This document shows, one piece after another, positions 33,884 to 41,033 of a DNA stretch of 52,711 bases (the stretch's first letter is position 1; each line of letters begins with the position of its first letter). A program made the position numbers and the translations under genes. The stretch lies in assembly GCF_016595245.1 (NCBI RefSeq), contig NZ_JAENHM010000072.1, positions 61,730 through 114,440 on the forward strand, read 5' to 3'. The stretch comes from Azospirillum endophyticum (lineage in GTDB: Bacteria; Pseudomonadota; Alphaproteobacteria; Azospirillales; Azospirillaceae). The notes below the pieces were generated by a model, which had not been told where the DNA came from, ran no database searches, and saw only the letters and a list, made by a program, of their open reading frames with translations.

Positions 33884-35523
33884 GTCCAGCTCGCACGGTT
33901 GGCGACCGAGGGGATGGCCACGCCCGACGCGGCGGCCCCGGAAACGGCACGGGCGCCCTCGCCCGCCGTCATCTGCTGTCCCGTCTGCTGGGTGAACAGC
34001 GCCCCCTGGGCGCAACGGCCGCCCGGCGCCGACCAGATGTGGCTGTTCGGATCCGCCACGGCATGCGACCCGCCGAGATCGAGGACTCCGGCGCTGCCCG
34101 GCCGGGCCGCCGGGCCGCCGATGACGGAGGACTTCATCTCGAGCTGGCCGTTCTCGATGACGATGCCGAAGGGCGTGCCGTTGTCCACCGCGACGTCGGT
34201 GCGGTCGAGGATGGCTTGGCCACCGCCGCTGCGCAGCGCCGCCATCGGCAGGCCCCGGCCATGGACCTGCAGCCGGGGGCGCCGGGTCTCCGCCGTGAAG
34301 ATGACGCCGGCACCCAGCGAGGACACCAGCGCGCTGCGCCCGGCCCCCACCGTGACCTCGACCGTCGCGTCGCGGAACAAGGCGGTGCCGCCATCCACCA
34401 GGACACCGTCGCCACCGGGAGCCGACACCGCCAGCCGCCCGCCGGCGACGTCCAGCCGTGCATGCGCCACCCGCAGCCCGGCGGCCCGGCCGGTGGAGAT
34501 CGCGTTGTCGCCCACGAAGGTCAGCTGGGTGCCGGGCAGCGCCTCCACCGGCATTTCGAAGCCGATATTCTCGATCCGGACGTCGGTCGGCAACCGGAGC
34601 GCCACATCCGGCGGGTTGGTCGCCACCACGACGCCCGGGCCTTCCGCCTTCAGCACCAGACGCAAGGCCCGGCCGCCGCCGTTCGGATCGGCGGCAAGCG
34701 CCTGCACCTGCGCTGCCGGCAGTTCATGCCGCCCGGGAGCGAGGCGCAGGACCATCGTCGCCGGCCGGGTCGCCTGCCAATGCCCCAGCGCGGCCGACAG
34801 CGTCATGGCGTCGCCCTGGCTGGTCCCGGTCGCATCGCCCTGCGCGGCCGGGGCGACATGGCGCGTGACCGTCGCCGAGGCGGCCAGGGCGGCGAGATCG
34901 GCCGAGGCCCCGCGGGTGACGGCGACGGCGCTCCCCTCCGGAACTTCGATCCTGCCATCGCGGAAGGTCAGAGCGGCGCAGTCCGGCAGGGTCGTCGAGC
35001 CGATCGGCGGTGCCACGACCGCCGCGATCACCCCGGCACGGGCAAGTTCCGCTGGAGGGGCCGGGGCCGCCGCCACATAGCTGCGTCCACCGCCGGACAC
35101 GCCCGCCGGCCAGGAAGCCGTACGCAGTTGTGCCGCCGCCCGATCCGCCGCCGGAGCGAACACGCAATAGCCATAGACCGCCCCCCAGGGCGTCCGGGTG
35201 CCGGGCATCAGCCAGCGTGGCAAAGTGCCGGCCGGTTGCGCCGGTTCCTTCGCTGCGGCCTTGCGCCCCGCCGCCTCGGGCTTCGCGGATGATGCGGTCG
35301 CCGGGCGCGACGGCGGATCCTCCGGCGCCGGCGGGCTGGCGACTCCGTCATTGTCGAGCACACGCAGATTCGCCTCGACCAGGGCCGCCAGCCGGTGCAT
35401 GTCCGCCGCGCTCCGTTGCGCCTGGCTGACCCGGTTCGACGCCTCGACCATGGTGTAGGCGGTGTAGCCGGTCGTCGCCACCAGCGAGATGGCCATGATG
35501 GCCATCAGGATCAGCGATGTCAT
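33871..35523 (-). CDS. Large pilin-like protein with putative beta-helix domain (PilV-like tip candidate)
   Basis: 550-residue protein. Residues 3-25 are a hydrophobic helix (LILMAIMAISLVATTGYTAY) as in pilins, then a Ser/Ala/Pro-rich linker (about 65-100), a compact region with two Cys, and from about 240 onwards a run of short beta-strand repeats with many Gly/Val/Asp turns (RIENIGFEMP, GGRLAVSAPGGDGVLVDGG, GQAILDRTDVAVDNG) suggestive of a parallel beta-helix such as carbohydrate-binding pectate-lyase folds. In R64 the minor pilin PilV forms the adhesive tip; this gene's size and place suit that, but there is no shufflon. GGAGG precedes the ATG. Confidence 0.65.
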   Translation of the reverse strand: MTSLILMAIMAISLVATTGYTAYTMVEASNRVSQAQRSAADMHRLAALVEANLRVLDNDGVASPPAPEDPPSRPATASSAKPEAAGRKAAAKEPAQPAGTLPRWLMPGTRTPWGAVYGYCVFAPAADRAAAQLRTASWPAGVSGGGRSYVAAAPAPPAELARAGVIAAVVAPPIGSTTLPDCAALTFRDGRIEVPEGSAVAVTRGASADLAALAASATVTRHVAPAAQGDATGTSQGDAMTLSAALGHWQATRPATMVLRLAPGRHELPAAQVQALAADPNGGGRALRLVLKAEGPGVVVATNPPDVALRLPTDVRIENIGFEMPVEALPGTQLTFVGDNAISTGRAAGLRVAHARLDVAGGRLAVSAPGGDGVLVDGGTALFRDATVEVTVGAGRSALVSSLGAGVIFTAETRRPRLQVHGRGLPMAALRSGGGQAILDRTDVAVDNGTPFGIVIENGQLEMKSSVIGGPAARPGSAGVLDLGGSHAVADPNSHIWSAPGGRCAQGALFTQQTGQQMTAGEGARAVSGAAASGVAIPSVANRASWTCRS

Positions 35524-35609
35524 GGCACGGCCTCCAAATCGGGCCCACTCTATCCCGCGGCCGGGCCCCGGACCAATCCCGTTGCCGCCGTCTCCCGAAA
35601 ATGGCACGG

Positions 35610-35640
35610 AAACGCCCCGGCCGTGGGGGCCGGGGCGTTT
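35610..35640 (-). terminator. Hairpin between pilin and downstream pilus genes
   Basis: AAACGCCCCGGCC and GGCCGGGGCGTTT form a perfect 13-base stem over GTGGG, 31 bases past the pilin stop. It probably ends or attenuates the pilin transcript so that the pilin is made in excess of the assembly machinery. Confidence 0.85.
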
Positions 35641-35670
35641 CGGTCGGGAACAGGGCTATTCAGGCGTTGC

Positions 35671-36330
35671 TTAGAACTTGTAGTAGGCGATGTACTTGTT
35701 GTTGTCGCCGGCGATGCCGGTCACGTTGTTGAAGGTCACCGCCGTGGCCGTGGTCACCTGGACGCAGCCGAACTTGTAGCCGGTGAAGGCGGTGTTGAAG
35801 GCCGCCGGGGTGGCGACCGTCAGCGTCAGGCCGGTGCCGGGAACGGCCAACGTGCCGGTGGCGCTGATCTGGCCGCCGGCGCGGGCGATTTCCGTGCACT
35901 GCGACAGGGCGGTGGTGCCGAGCACCAGGAAGATGCCGCCGTTGGCGAAGCTGGTGAACTGGGTGACGCCGGTCGCCGTCGCGGTGTTGGTCAGGTCGAG
36001 CGTGTAGGCGCCGGCGGCACCGTTCCAGGTGGCGGAAATCGTCGGCGCGGTCGGCACGGCGGCGAGATAGCCGGTGTTGATCAGGTCGGTCTGCGTCGCC
36101 GCACCGGACATGGTGGGGAAGGTCGCGCCCGCGGCGCCGAGCGTCGTGGTGTTGCCGTTGCTGCCATACAGCGTCCAGGCGGCGTCGACCTGCGACAGCG
36201 CCTGGATGATGCCGACCGCGGCCGCCTTCGGACCGGCGGTGGTGAAGGCGCTACCCACGTAGAACACACCGGCGGCTCCCATCACCGCCGTGAGGGCGAC
36301 CGAAATAATGACGGTCAAAATATTGAACAT
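35671..36330 (-). CDS. Major pilin candidate, type IVb-like
   Basis: 219-residue protein starting MFNILTVIISVALTAVMGAA, a pilin helix with almost no leader, followed by a Thr/Ala/Gly-rich beta-domain; Cys145 and Cys189 can form the D-region disulfide. AGGAGA six bases before the ATG is the best ribosome-binding site in this cluster and a strong hairpin follows the gene, both in keeping with high expression. The canonical Gly-Phe/Met-Glu cleavage motif is missing, so processing is unclear. First gene of the pilus cluster. Confidence 0.75.
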   Translation of the reverse strand: MFNILTVIISVALTAVMGAAGVFYVGSAFTTAGPKAAAVGIIQALSQVDAAWTLYGSNGNTTTLGAAGATFPTMSGAATQTDLINTGYLAAVPTAPTISATWNGAAGAYTLDLTNTATATGVTQFTSFANGGIFLVLGTTALSQCTEIARAGGQISATGTLAVPGTGLTLTVATPAAFNTAFTGYKFGCVQVTTATAVTFNNVTGIAGDNNKYIAYYKF

Positions 36331-36622
36331 TTATGTCTCCTGGGGAGGCCGGCACACGGCTCGTGGTCGCGCGACAGGAAAATTGCCCCCAGCCCCTTCC
36401 CGGCTTGGCGGCCCTCCACCTGTCTGGCTTTTGTCTCAAACAGGTTCATTGTAAATGCGTTTATGAGGCGTTAATTTCGCGCGCCCGTTGATTTGCGGGG
36501 CAGTTAAAAACTCATCGCCACTCCTTGTTCGCTGGCCTTCGATCGAGTCGGCGGTCTTCCGACGCGGCAACCCCGTCACAGTCGCTGCAATTGGGCAAGG
36601 GGAGCACAAGGATCGGGACGGC
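36331..36622 (-). promoter_or_regulatory. AT-rich leader and promoter region of the pilin gene
   Basis: About 290 bases, noticeably richer in A/T than its surroundings around 36430-36520. On the minus strand TACAAT (36454-36449) can serve as a -10 with TTAACG 15 bases upstream as a poor -35; this is a weak call. I see no gene here. Confidence 0.35.
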
Positions 36623-36657
36623 AAAAAGCCTGCCAAGCGTCGGCTCGGCAGGCTTTT
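36623..36657. terminator. Bidirectional rho-independent terminator after the coo-hupE operon
   Basis: AAAAGCCTGCC and GGCAGGCTTTT form an 11-base stem around a 12-base loop, with an A run on one side and T run on the other, so it works on both strands. It lies about 230 bases past the hupE stop and closes the cooMKLXUH-hupE transcript before the pilus cluster. The stretch 36658-36890 holds a 13-base direct repeat (AATCCGCCTGATC, twice near 36810-36835) and no gene. Confidence 0.88.
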
Positions 36658-36890
36658 CGAAGATTTGTCTGCGGGGACGGGATTTGGCCTTCACCGAACA
36701 GGATTCCCGCACCCGCGGCGTGTCGGATGACTCCTGGACAAATCGATCTCCGGCAGATCCGGCATGGCTCATCAACCAGATGACCAGTCTCGGCATGCCG
36801 GTCCCGGAAATCCGCCTGATCAATCCGCCTGATCGCCTCCCCCGGACGAAGCGTGCATCGCCTGCAAGGCGAAGCATGTATCGCCGCCGT

Positions 36891-37436
36891 TTACGCCGCC
36901 GTCGGCCGCGCCGAACGCCTGGCGACACCACGCCCAATCGCCATGGCGGCAATGCCGGCGCCGTGCAGCAACACGGTGGAAAGGATGAATCCGGCGCCGA
37001 ACAGCATCGGCTGGGCGGTTGCAGGCATCTCGGCGCCATGGGCATGGCCATGGAACACAGCGAAGACACCGACCAGCGCCATGCCTGCGGAGACCGGCAC
37101 CCGCTTGTTCAGGAGGACCAGCAGGCCCAGCACCGCCACGGATGCGGCAATGCCTGCTTCGACCATCGGGACTTCGATGCCACTCATGCCGGCGAGGGCC
37201 CCGCCGGTCAACATGGTGACGAAGGCAACCGGCAGCATCCACAGGGCCCGGCCACCCGTCTGGGCGGCCCAGAGGCCAACCGCAACCATCGCCAACAGAT
37301 GGTCCAGGCCGCCGAGCGGATGGAGGAAGCCGGCAAGAAAGCCCATCCCGTCCGCATGGCCGGTGTGGGCGGCTGCCGGCAAGGCGAGCGTCACGACCGC
37401 CAAGCCGGCGAGGCCGGCGGAGAGCAGCTTGTTCAT
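36891..37436 (-). CDS. hupE: HupE/UreJ-family nickel permease
   Basis: 181-residue membrane protein with a cleavable signal (KLLSAGLAGLAVVTLALPAA), then HPLGGLDHLLAM with His39, Asp45 and His46, the metal-recognition motif of HupE/UreJ, and about six helices. These proteins bring Ni2+ into the cell for hydrogenase or urease. AAGGA lies about ten bases before the ATG. It follows cooH by 68 bases on the same strand with no intervening terminator, so it is likely CO-induced with the hydrogenase, supplying nickel for both CooH and CooS. Confidence 0.92.
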   Translation of the reverse strand: MNKLLSAGLAGLAVVTLALPAAAHTGHADGMGFLAGFLHPLGGLDHLLAMVAVGLWAAQTGGRALWMLPVAFVTMLTGGALAGMSGIEVPMVEAGIAASVAVLGLLVLLNKRVPVSAGMALVGVFAVFHGHAHGAEMPATAQPMLFGAGFILSTVLLHGAGIAAMAIGRGVARRSARPTAA

Positions 37437-37504
37437 CGCGTGTATCCTTATATGGTCTGAGAGAGCCCGCCGCCGAAACGGACGACGGCCTGCGGCCGAG
37501 CGGA

Positions 37505-38587
37505 TCAGCGTTCGGTGCAGGAGATGCAGGGGTCGATGCTGTTCACGATCAGCGGGATGTCGGAAATCCGGTTGCCCTCCATCATGACGTGCAGGGCGTC
37601 CCAGTTCATGTAGCTCGGCACCCGCCATTTCAGCCGCTCCGGCTTGTCGGAGCCGTCGGTGCGCAGGTAGTAGATCAGCTCGCCGCGCGGGGCTTCCGAC
37701 TTGGCGATGGCCTCGCCTGCCGGAATGCGCGGCAGGCCGCCGATGGCGATGGGACCGTCGGGCATGTCGCGCAGGCATTGCTGGATGAGGTCGATGGCGA
37801 CCTGCACCTCGCGCAGCCGCACCAGCGCCCGCGCCCGGACGTCGCCGCCGGTCTCCGTCACCACCGGCACGTCGAGCCGGTCGTAGGCGGCATAGGGCGC
37901 CTTGGTCCGCACATCGTAGGCGATGCCCGAGCCGCGGGCGACCGGCCCGACGACGGCGTAGTCCAGCGCCTTGTCATGGGGCAGCACGCCGACCCCGACG
38001 GTGCGCAGGGCGATCATGGCGTTGTTGCGGTAGATATCGAGGATCTCCGCCAGATCGGCCTTCATCCGCTCCATCTGCTGGGACAGATAGTCCTGGTTCT
38101 TCGCATCGAGGTCGTAGCGCACGCCGCCGATGCGGTTGGCACCCAGATCCATGCGGTTGCCGAAGATGGTCTCCTTGACGTCCTGCGCCACCTCGCGCGT
38201 TTCCATGACATGCATGAACAGCGAGTCGAAGCCGATGATGTGCGCCATGATGGCGACGTTGAAGAGGTTGGAGGCGACGCGCTTGATCTCGTCGGCGATG
38301 ACGCGCAGGTAGTGCGCCCGCTCCGGGATGCGGATCCCGGCGATGGTCTCCAGCGCCGTGCAGTAGGTGGTCGGGTGGCTGTTCGAGCAGAGCGAGCAGA
38401 GCCGCTCCGTCAGGGTGATGTTCTGGTAGAAATTCCGCTGCATCGTCAGGTATTCGACGCCGCGGTGGACGTGGCCGGCGTTGATGTCGACCGACGCGAC
38501 GGTCTCGCCGTTCACCTCGACCTTGAAGTACATCGGCTCTTCGAGAGCGACGTGGAGGGGACCGACCGGGATGGTGTAGGTGGTCAT
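37505..38587 (-). CDS. cooH: CO-induced [NiFe] hydrogenase large subunit
   Basis: Catalytic subunit that reduces protons with electrons from CO oxidation. The 360-residue protein is of the NuoD/EchE class. Nickel ligands: Cys64 and Cys67 (ERLCSLCSNSH) and Cys354 and Cys357 (DPCISCTER at the very end). The stop comes directly after DPCISCTER, so there is no C-terminal extension to be cut off and no endopeptidase would be needed, as known for R. rubrum CooH. The ATG overlaps the cooU stop (ATGA). Sits on the cytoplasmic arm with CooL, CooX and CooU. Confidence 0.97.
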   Translation of the reverse strand: MTTYTIPVGPLHVALEEPMYFKVEVNGETVASVDINAGHVHRGVEYLTMQRNFYQNITLTERLCSLCSNSHPTTYCTALETIAGIRIPERAHYLRVIADEIKRVASNLFNVAIMAHIIGFDSLFMHVMETREVAQDVKETIFGNRMDLGANRIGGVRYDLDAKNQDYLSQQMERMKADLAEILDIYRNNAMIALRTVGVGVLPHDKALDYAVVGPVARGSGIAYDVRTKAPYAAYDRLDVPVVTETGGDVRARALVRLREVQVAIDLIQQCLRDMPDGPIAIGGLPRIPAGEAIAKSEAPRGELIYYLRTDGSDKPERLKWRVPSYMNWDALHVMMEGNRISDIPLIVNSIDPCISCTER

Positions 38588-39099
38588 TGTTCGTCTCCGG
38601 TCTTGGCCATGATCCGCTCCCACAGCGTCTTGGTGCTGGCGCTGTTGACCATGGCGGAAAAAGGGATCAGCCGGTCGAGGACTGCCGGATCCACCGTTGC
38701 GTCGACGAACAGGCGGCGCGGGTCGGGGTGGTTGCGGACCCGGATGTCGTAGAGTTCCATGAACTCCCGCTCGTTCCAGTCGGCGTTGCGGAAAAGCGGG
38801 GTCAGCGAGTCGATCTCCGCCCCCCGGCGCGGCAGGCGGACGGTGGCGGTCAGCGTGTCGCCGTCCAGGTCGAAATGATAGGCGATCTCCCGCACCGCGG
38901 CGTCGGGATCCTTGGGCTGGTAGGCGGTGATGGTGCTGAGCCGCCCGCCGGCCTCCTTCACCGCGGCGGCGAAGGGCAGCAGGTCGCCGGCCGCCTCCAG
39001 CACGCACCAACCGACCGTGACGCCGTAGCGGTCGGTGGCGCATTCGACGATCCAGCCGGGTTGGAGCCGGCCGATGAAGCTTCCGAGCTCGGCCTTCAT
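38584..39099 (-). CDS. cooU: CO-induced hydrogenase subunit, NuoC-like
   Basis: 171-residue NuoC/30-kDa-like subunit. DPDAAVREIAYHFDL is followed by NADWNEREFMELYDIRVRNH, the NuoC-family block (ERExxDxxGI-type), and RRLFVDATVDPAVL. It bridges the large subunit to the electron-transfer subunits. The ATG at 39099 is chosen because it overlaps the cooX stop (ATGA); the longer frame runs into cooX coding sequence. Both ends overlap neighbours, showing tight translational coupling. Confidence 0.94.
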   Translation of the reverse strand: MKAELGSFIGRLQPGWIVECATDRYGVTVGWCVLEAAGDLLPFAAAVKEAGGRLSTITAYQPKDPDAAVREIAYHFDLDGDTLTATVRLPRRGAEIDSLTPLFRNADWNEREFMELYDIRVRNHPDPRRLFVDATVDPAVLDRLIPFSAMVNSASTKTLWERIMAKTGDEQ

Positions 39100-39596
39100 G
39101 AGCGGCCTCCTGTCACGCCGGCCTTGCGGCGGCAATCGGGGCAGAGCGTCTGCAGATGCTCGATCCGGCGGTTGCCGGCGCGGTAGGCGAGCGCGGTCAG
39201 CGCCGGCACCGGTGCGGTCATCCGGCACCCGCATCCGGCACAGGCGGCGGGGGCGACCACGCCCTGCTCGATCATCGCGTACTTGTCCTGCTGGAGATGG
39301 GCGAGGTGCCAGTCGTCGGTCAGGTGGATGGCCTTGGTCTGGCAGTAATGCTCGCACAGCCCGCAGAAGGTGCAGGTGTTGTGCCATAGGGTGAAGCGCA
39401 GCCCCTCGTCCGTCTCGTCGAAATGGATCGCGTCGCCGGCGCAGACATGCGCGCACAGGCGGCAGCCGGTGCAGAGTTCCGGATCGAAGCGGATGCGGCC
39501 GCGCAGGCGCTCGGGCGTGAAGGTGTCGCCGAAGGGGAAGGCGTCGGTGGACGGCCCCCGGGCGAGGTTGCGCAGCAGAAGCATGAGCATGTTCAT
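39096..39596 (-). CDS. cooX: CO-induced hydrogenase ferredoxin-type subunit
   Basis: 166-residue polyferredoxin (NuoI-like) with two [4Fe-4S] motifs: CTGCRLCAHVC at about 43-53 and CTFCGLCEHYC at about 76-86. It carries electrons from CooF to CooL. The C-terminal third has two further Cys pairs (CAGCGC and CPDC), possibly a zinc or extra cluster site. Ten bases separate it from cooL. Confidence 0.95.
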   Translation of the reverse strand: MNMLMLLLRNLARGPSTDAFPFGDTFTPERLRGRIRFDPELCTGCRLCAHVCAGDAIHFDETDEGLRFTLWHNTCTFCGLCEHYCQTKAIHLTDDWHLAHLQQDKYAMIEQGVVAPAACAGCGCRMTAPVPALTALAYRAGNRRIEHLQTLCPDCRRKAGVTGGRS

Positions 39597-39606
39597 GACG
39601 GTACCC

Positions 39607-40035
39607 TCAAAGCCGTTCGCGCCAGACGTCGATCGCCTTCGCGATTCCCTCGATGATCGCCTGCGGGCGCGGCGGGCAGCCGGGCACGTTGACGTCCACC
39701 GGGAGGTAGCGGTCGATCGCCCCCGCCACCGCGTAGCTGTTGCGGAAGACGCCGCCGGAGATCGGGCAGATGCCGACGGCGACGGTCACCTTGGGATCGG
39801 GGATTTCCTCGTAGAGGCGGAGCACCTTGTCCTTGACCCGCAGGGTCAGGGGGCCGGTGATCAGCACGATGTCGGCGTGCTTGGGACTGCCGCAATACTG
39901 GCAGCCGAGCCGTTCGACGTCGTAGCGCGGGATGCAGGCGGTGGTCGCCAGTTCGACGTCGCAGCCGTTGCAGGAGCCGGCATTGATCCGGTACAGCCAG
40001 GGCGAACGCTGCGAGATGCGGGCGATGAAGCTCAT
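39607..40035 (-). CDS. cooL: CO-induced hydrogenase small subunit, NuoB-like
   Basis: 142-residue small subunit holding the proximal [4Fe-4S] cluster: SCNGCDVEL near residue 21, GICPISGG near 88, PGCPPRP near 119. An extra CQYC pair lies around residues 45-48. It contacts the CooH active site. Twelve bases separate it from cooK. Confidence 0.96.
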   Translation of the reverse strand: MSFIARISQRSPWLYRINAGSCNGCDVELATTACIPRYDVERLGCQYCGSPKHADIVLITGPLTLRVKDKVLRLYEEIPDPKVTVAVGICPISGGVFRNSYAVAGAIDRYLPVDVNVPGCPPRPQAIIEGIAKAIDVWRERL

Positions 40036-40047
40036 GGCGGTTCCCCT

Positions 40048-41022
40048 TCAAGCGAGCGTCAGCACGGCGGCGAGGCCGGCGATCGCCAGCGCCTCGGGCC
40101 ATTTGAGATAGAAGAGGACGGCCTGGTCGATCCGCATGCGCCCGATCGCGGTGCGCAGCACGGTGACGCCGGCCAGGCTCAGGACGCCCAGCTTCAGCAG
40201 ATGGACGAGCAGGCCGGGGGCTCCGGCCGGCGCGGTCGGGAAGAACAGGGCGATGCCGAGGCTCAGCACCACCACCGCCTTCAGCGCCGACATGACCTTG
40301 AACAGGCCGAGCGGCGGACCCGAATATTCCAGCAGCGGGCCTTCCAGCACCTCCGATTCCGCCTCCGGGATGTCGAAGGGGGCGATGCCGAGATTGGCCG
40401 GGAAGAAGGCCAGGAAGGCGAGGAAAGCCGGCCACATCCAGGGATCGGCGAGGTAGGCACCGTGCTCCTGCTGATAGCGGACGATCTCCGACAGCGAGAA
40501 GGTGACGACGCCGCCCTGGGCCAACCCGGTCTTGATGGCGACCGTGACGAGGACCATCAGCAGCGGCCCCTCGTAGGCCAGCATCAGCGCCATCTCCCGC
40601 GAGAAGCCGATGGCGCCGTAGGACGAGCCGGAGGCCGAGCCGGCGATCATCAGCGCCACCGCCGGCACCGCCAGCAGATAGAGCACGACCAGCAGGTCGC
40701 CCAGCAGCGGGTCGGGATCATAGACCCCGGGGATCGGGATCAGCGCCGCCGCCAGCGCCATGCTGACGCAGCCGACCATCGGCGCCGCCAGGAAGACCGG
40801 CTTGCAGGCGATGTCGGGAACCAGCGTGCGCTTGCGGGCCAGCTTGACGAGGTCGAACAGCGGCTGAAGCAGCGGCGGGCCGACGCGGCGCTGCAGACGC
40901 GCCGCCAGCCGGCGGTCCAGCCCCTTCAGGACCAGCCCGACGCACAGGGCGAACAGGCCGCCGGGAAAGACGAGGACGGCGAAGAGAAGCGAAAGCGTGT
41001 CGGACGAGAGCATGTCGGGCAT
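40048..41022 (-). CDS. cooK: Energy-converting hydrogenase membrane subunit, NuoH-like
   Basis: 324-residue subunit of the NuoH/HyfC/EchB type with eight or so helices. The loop blocks LQRRVGPPLLQPLFDLVKLA (about 37-56), AFLAFFPANLGIAPFDIPEAESEVLEG (acidic quinone-loop-like motif) and EYSGPPLGLF are typical. It joins the hydrogenase arm to the ion-pumping CooM. The ATG at 41022 is used; a second ATG three codons on is possible. It begins 11 bases after the cooM stop. Confidence 0.95.
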   Translation of the reverse strand: MPDMLSSDTLSLLFAVLVFPGGLFALCVGLVLKGLDRRLAARLQRRVGPPLLQPLFDLVKLARKRTLVPDIACKPVFLAAPMVGCVSMALAAALIPIPGVYDPDPLLGDLLVVLYLLAVPAVALMIAGSASGSSYGAIGFSREMALMLAYEGPLLMVLVTVAIKTGLAQGGVVTFSLSEIVRYQQEHGAYLADPWMWPAFLAFLAFFPANLGIAPFDIPEAESEVLEGPLLEYSGPPLGLFKVMSALKAVVVLSLGIALFFPTAPAGAPGLLVHLLKLGVLSLAGVTVLRTAIGRMRIDQAVLFYLKWPEALAIAGLAAVLTLA

Positions 41023-41033
41023 GGGCGGCCTCC

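Noticed and set aside
36658..36890. A copy of the tRNA-fMet 3' end as an attachment site on the left side of the coo island
   Set aside because: Searched by eye around 36.4-36.9 kb and found no match to GGTTCAAATCCTGCCCCCG.
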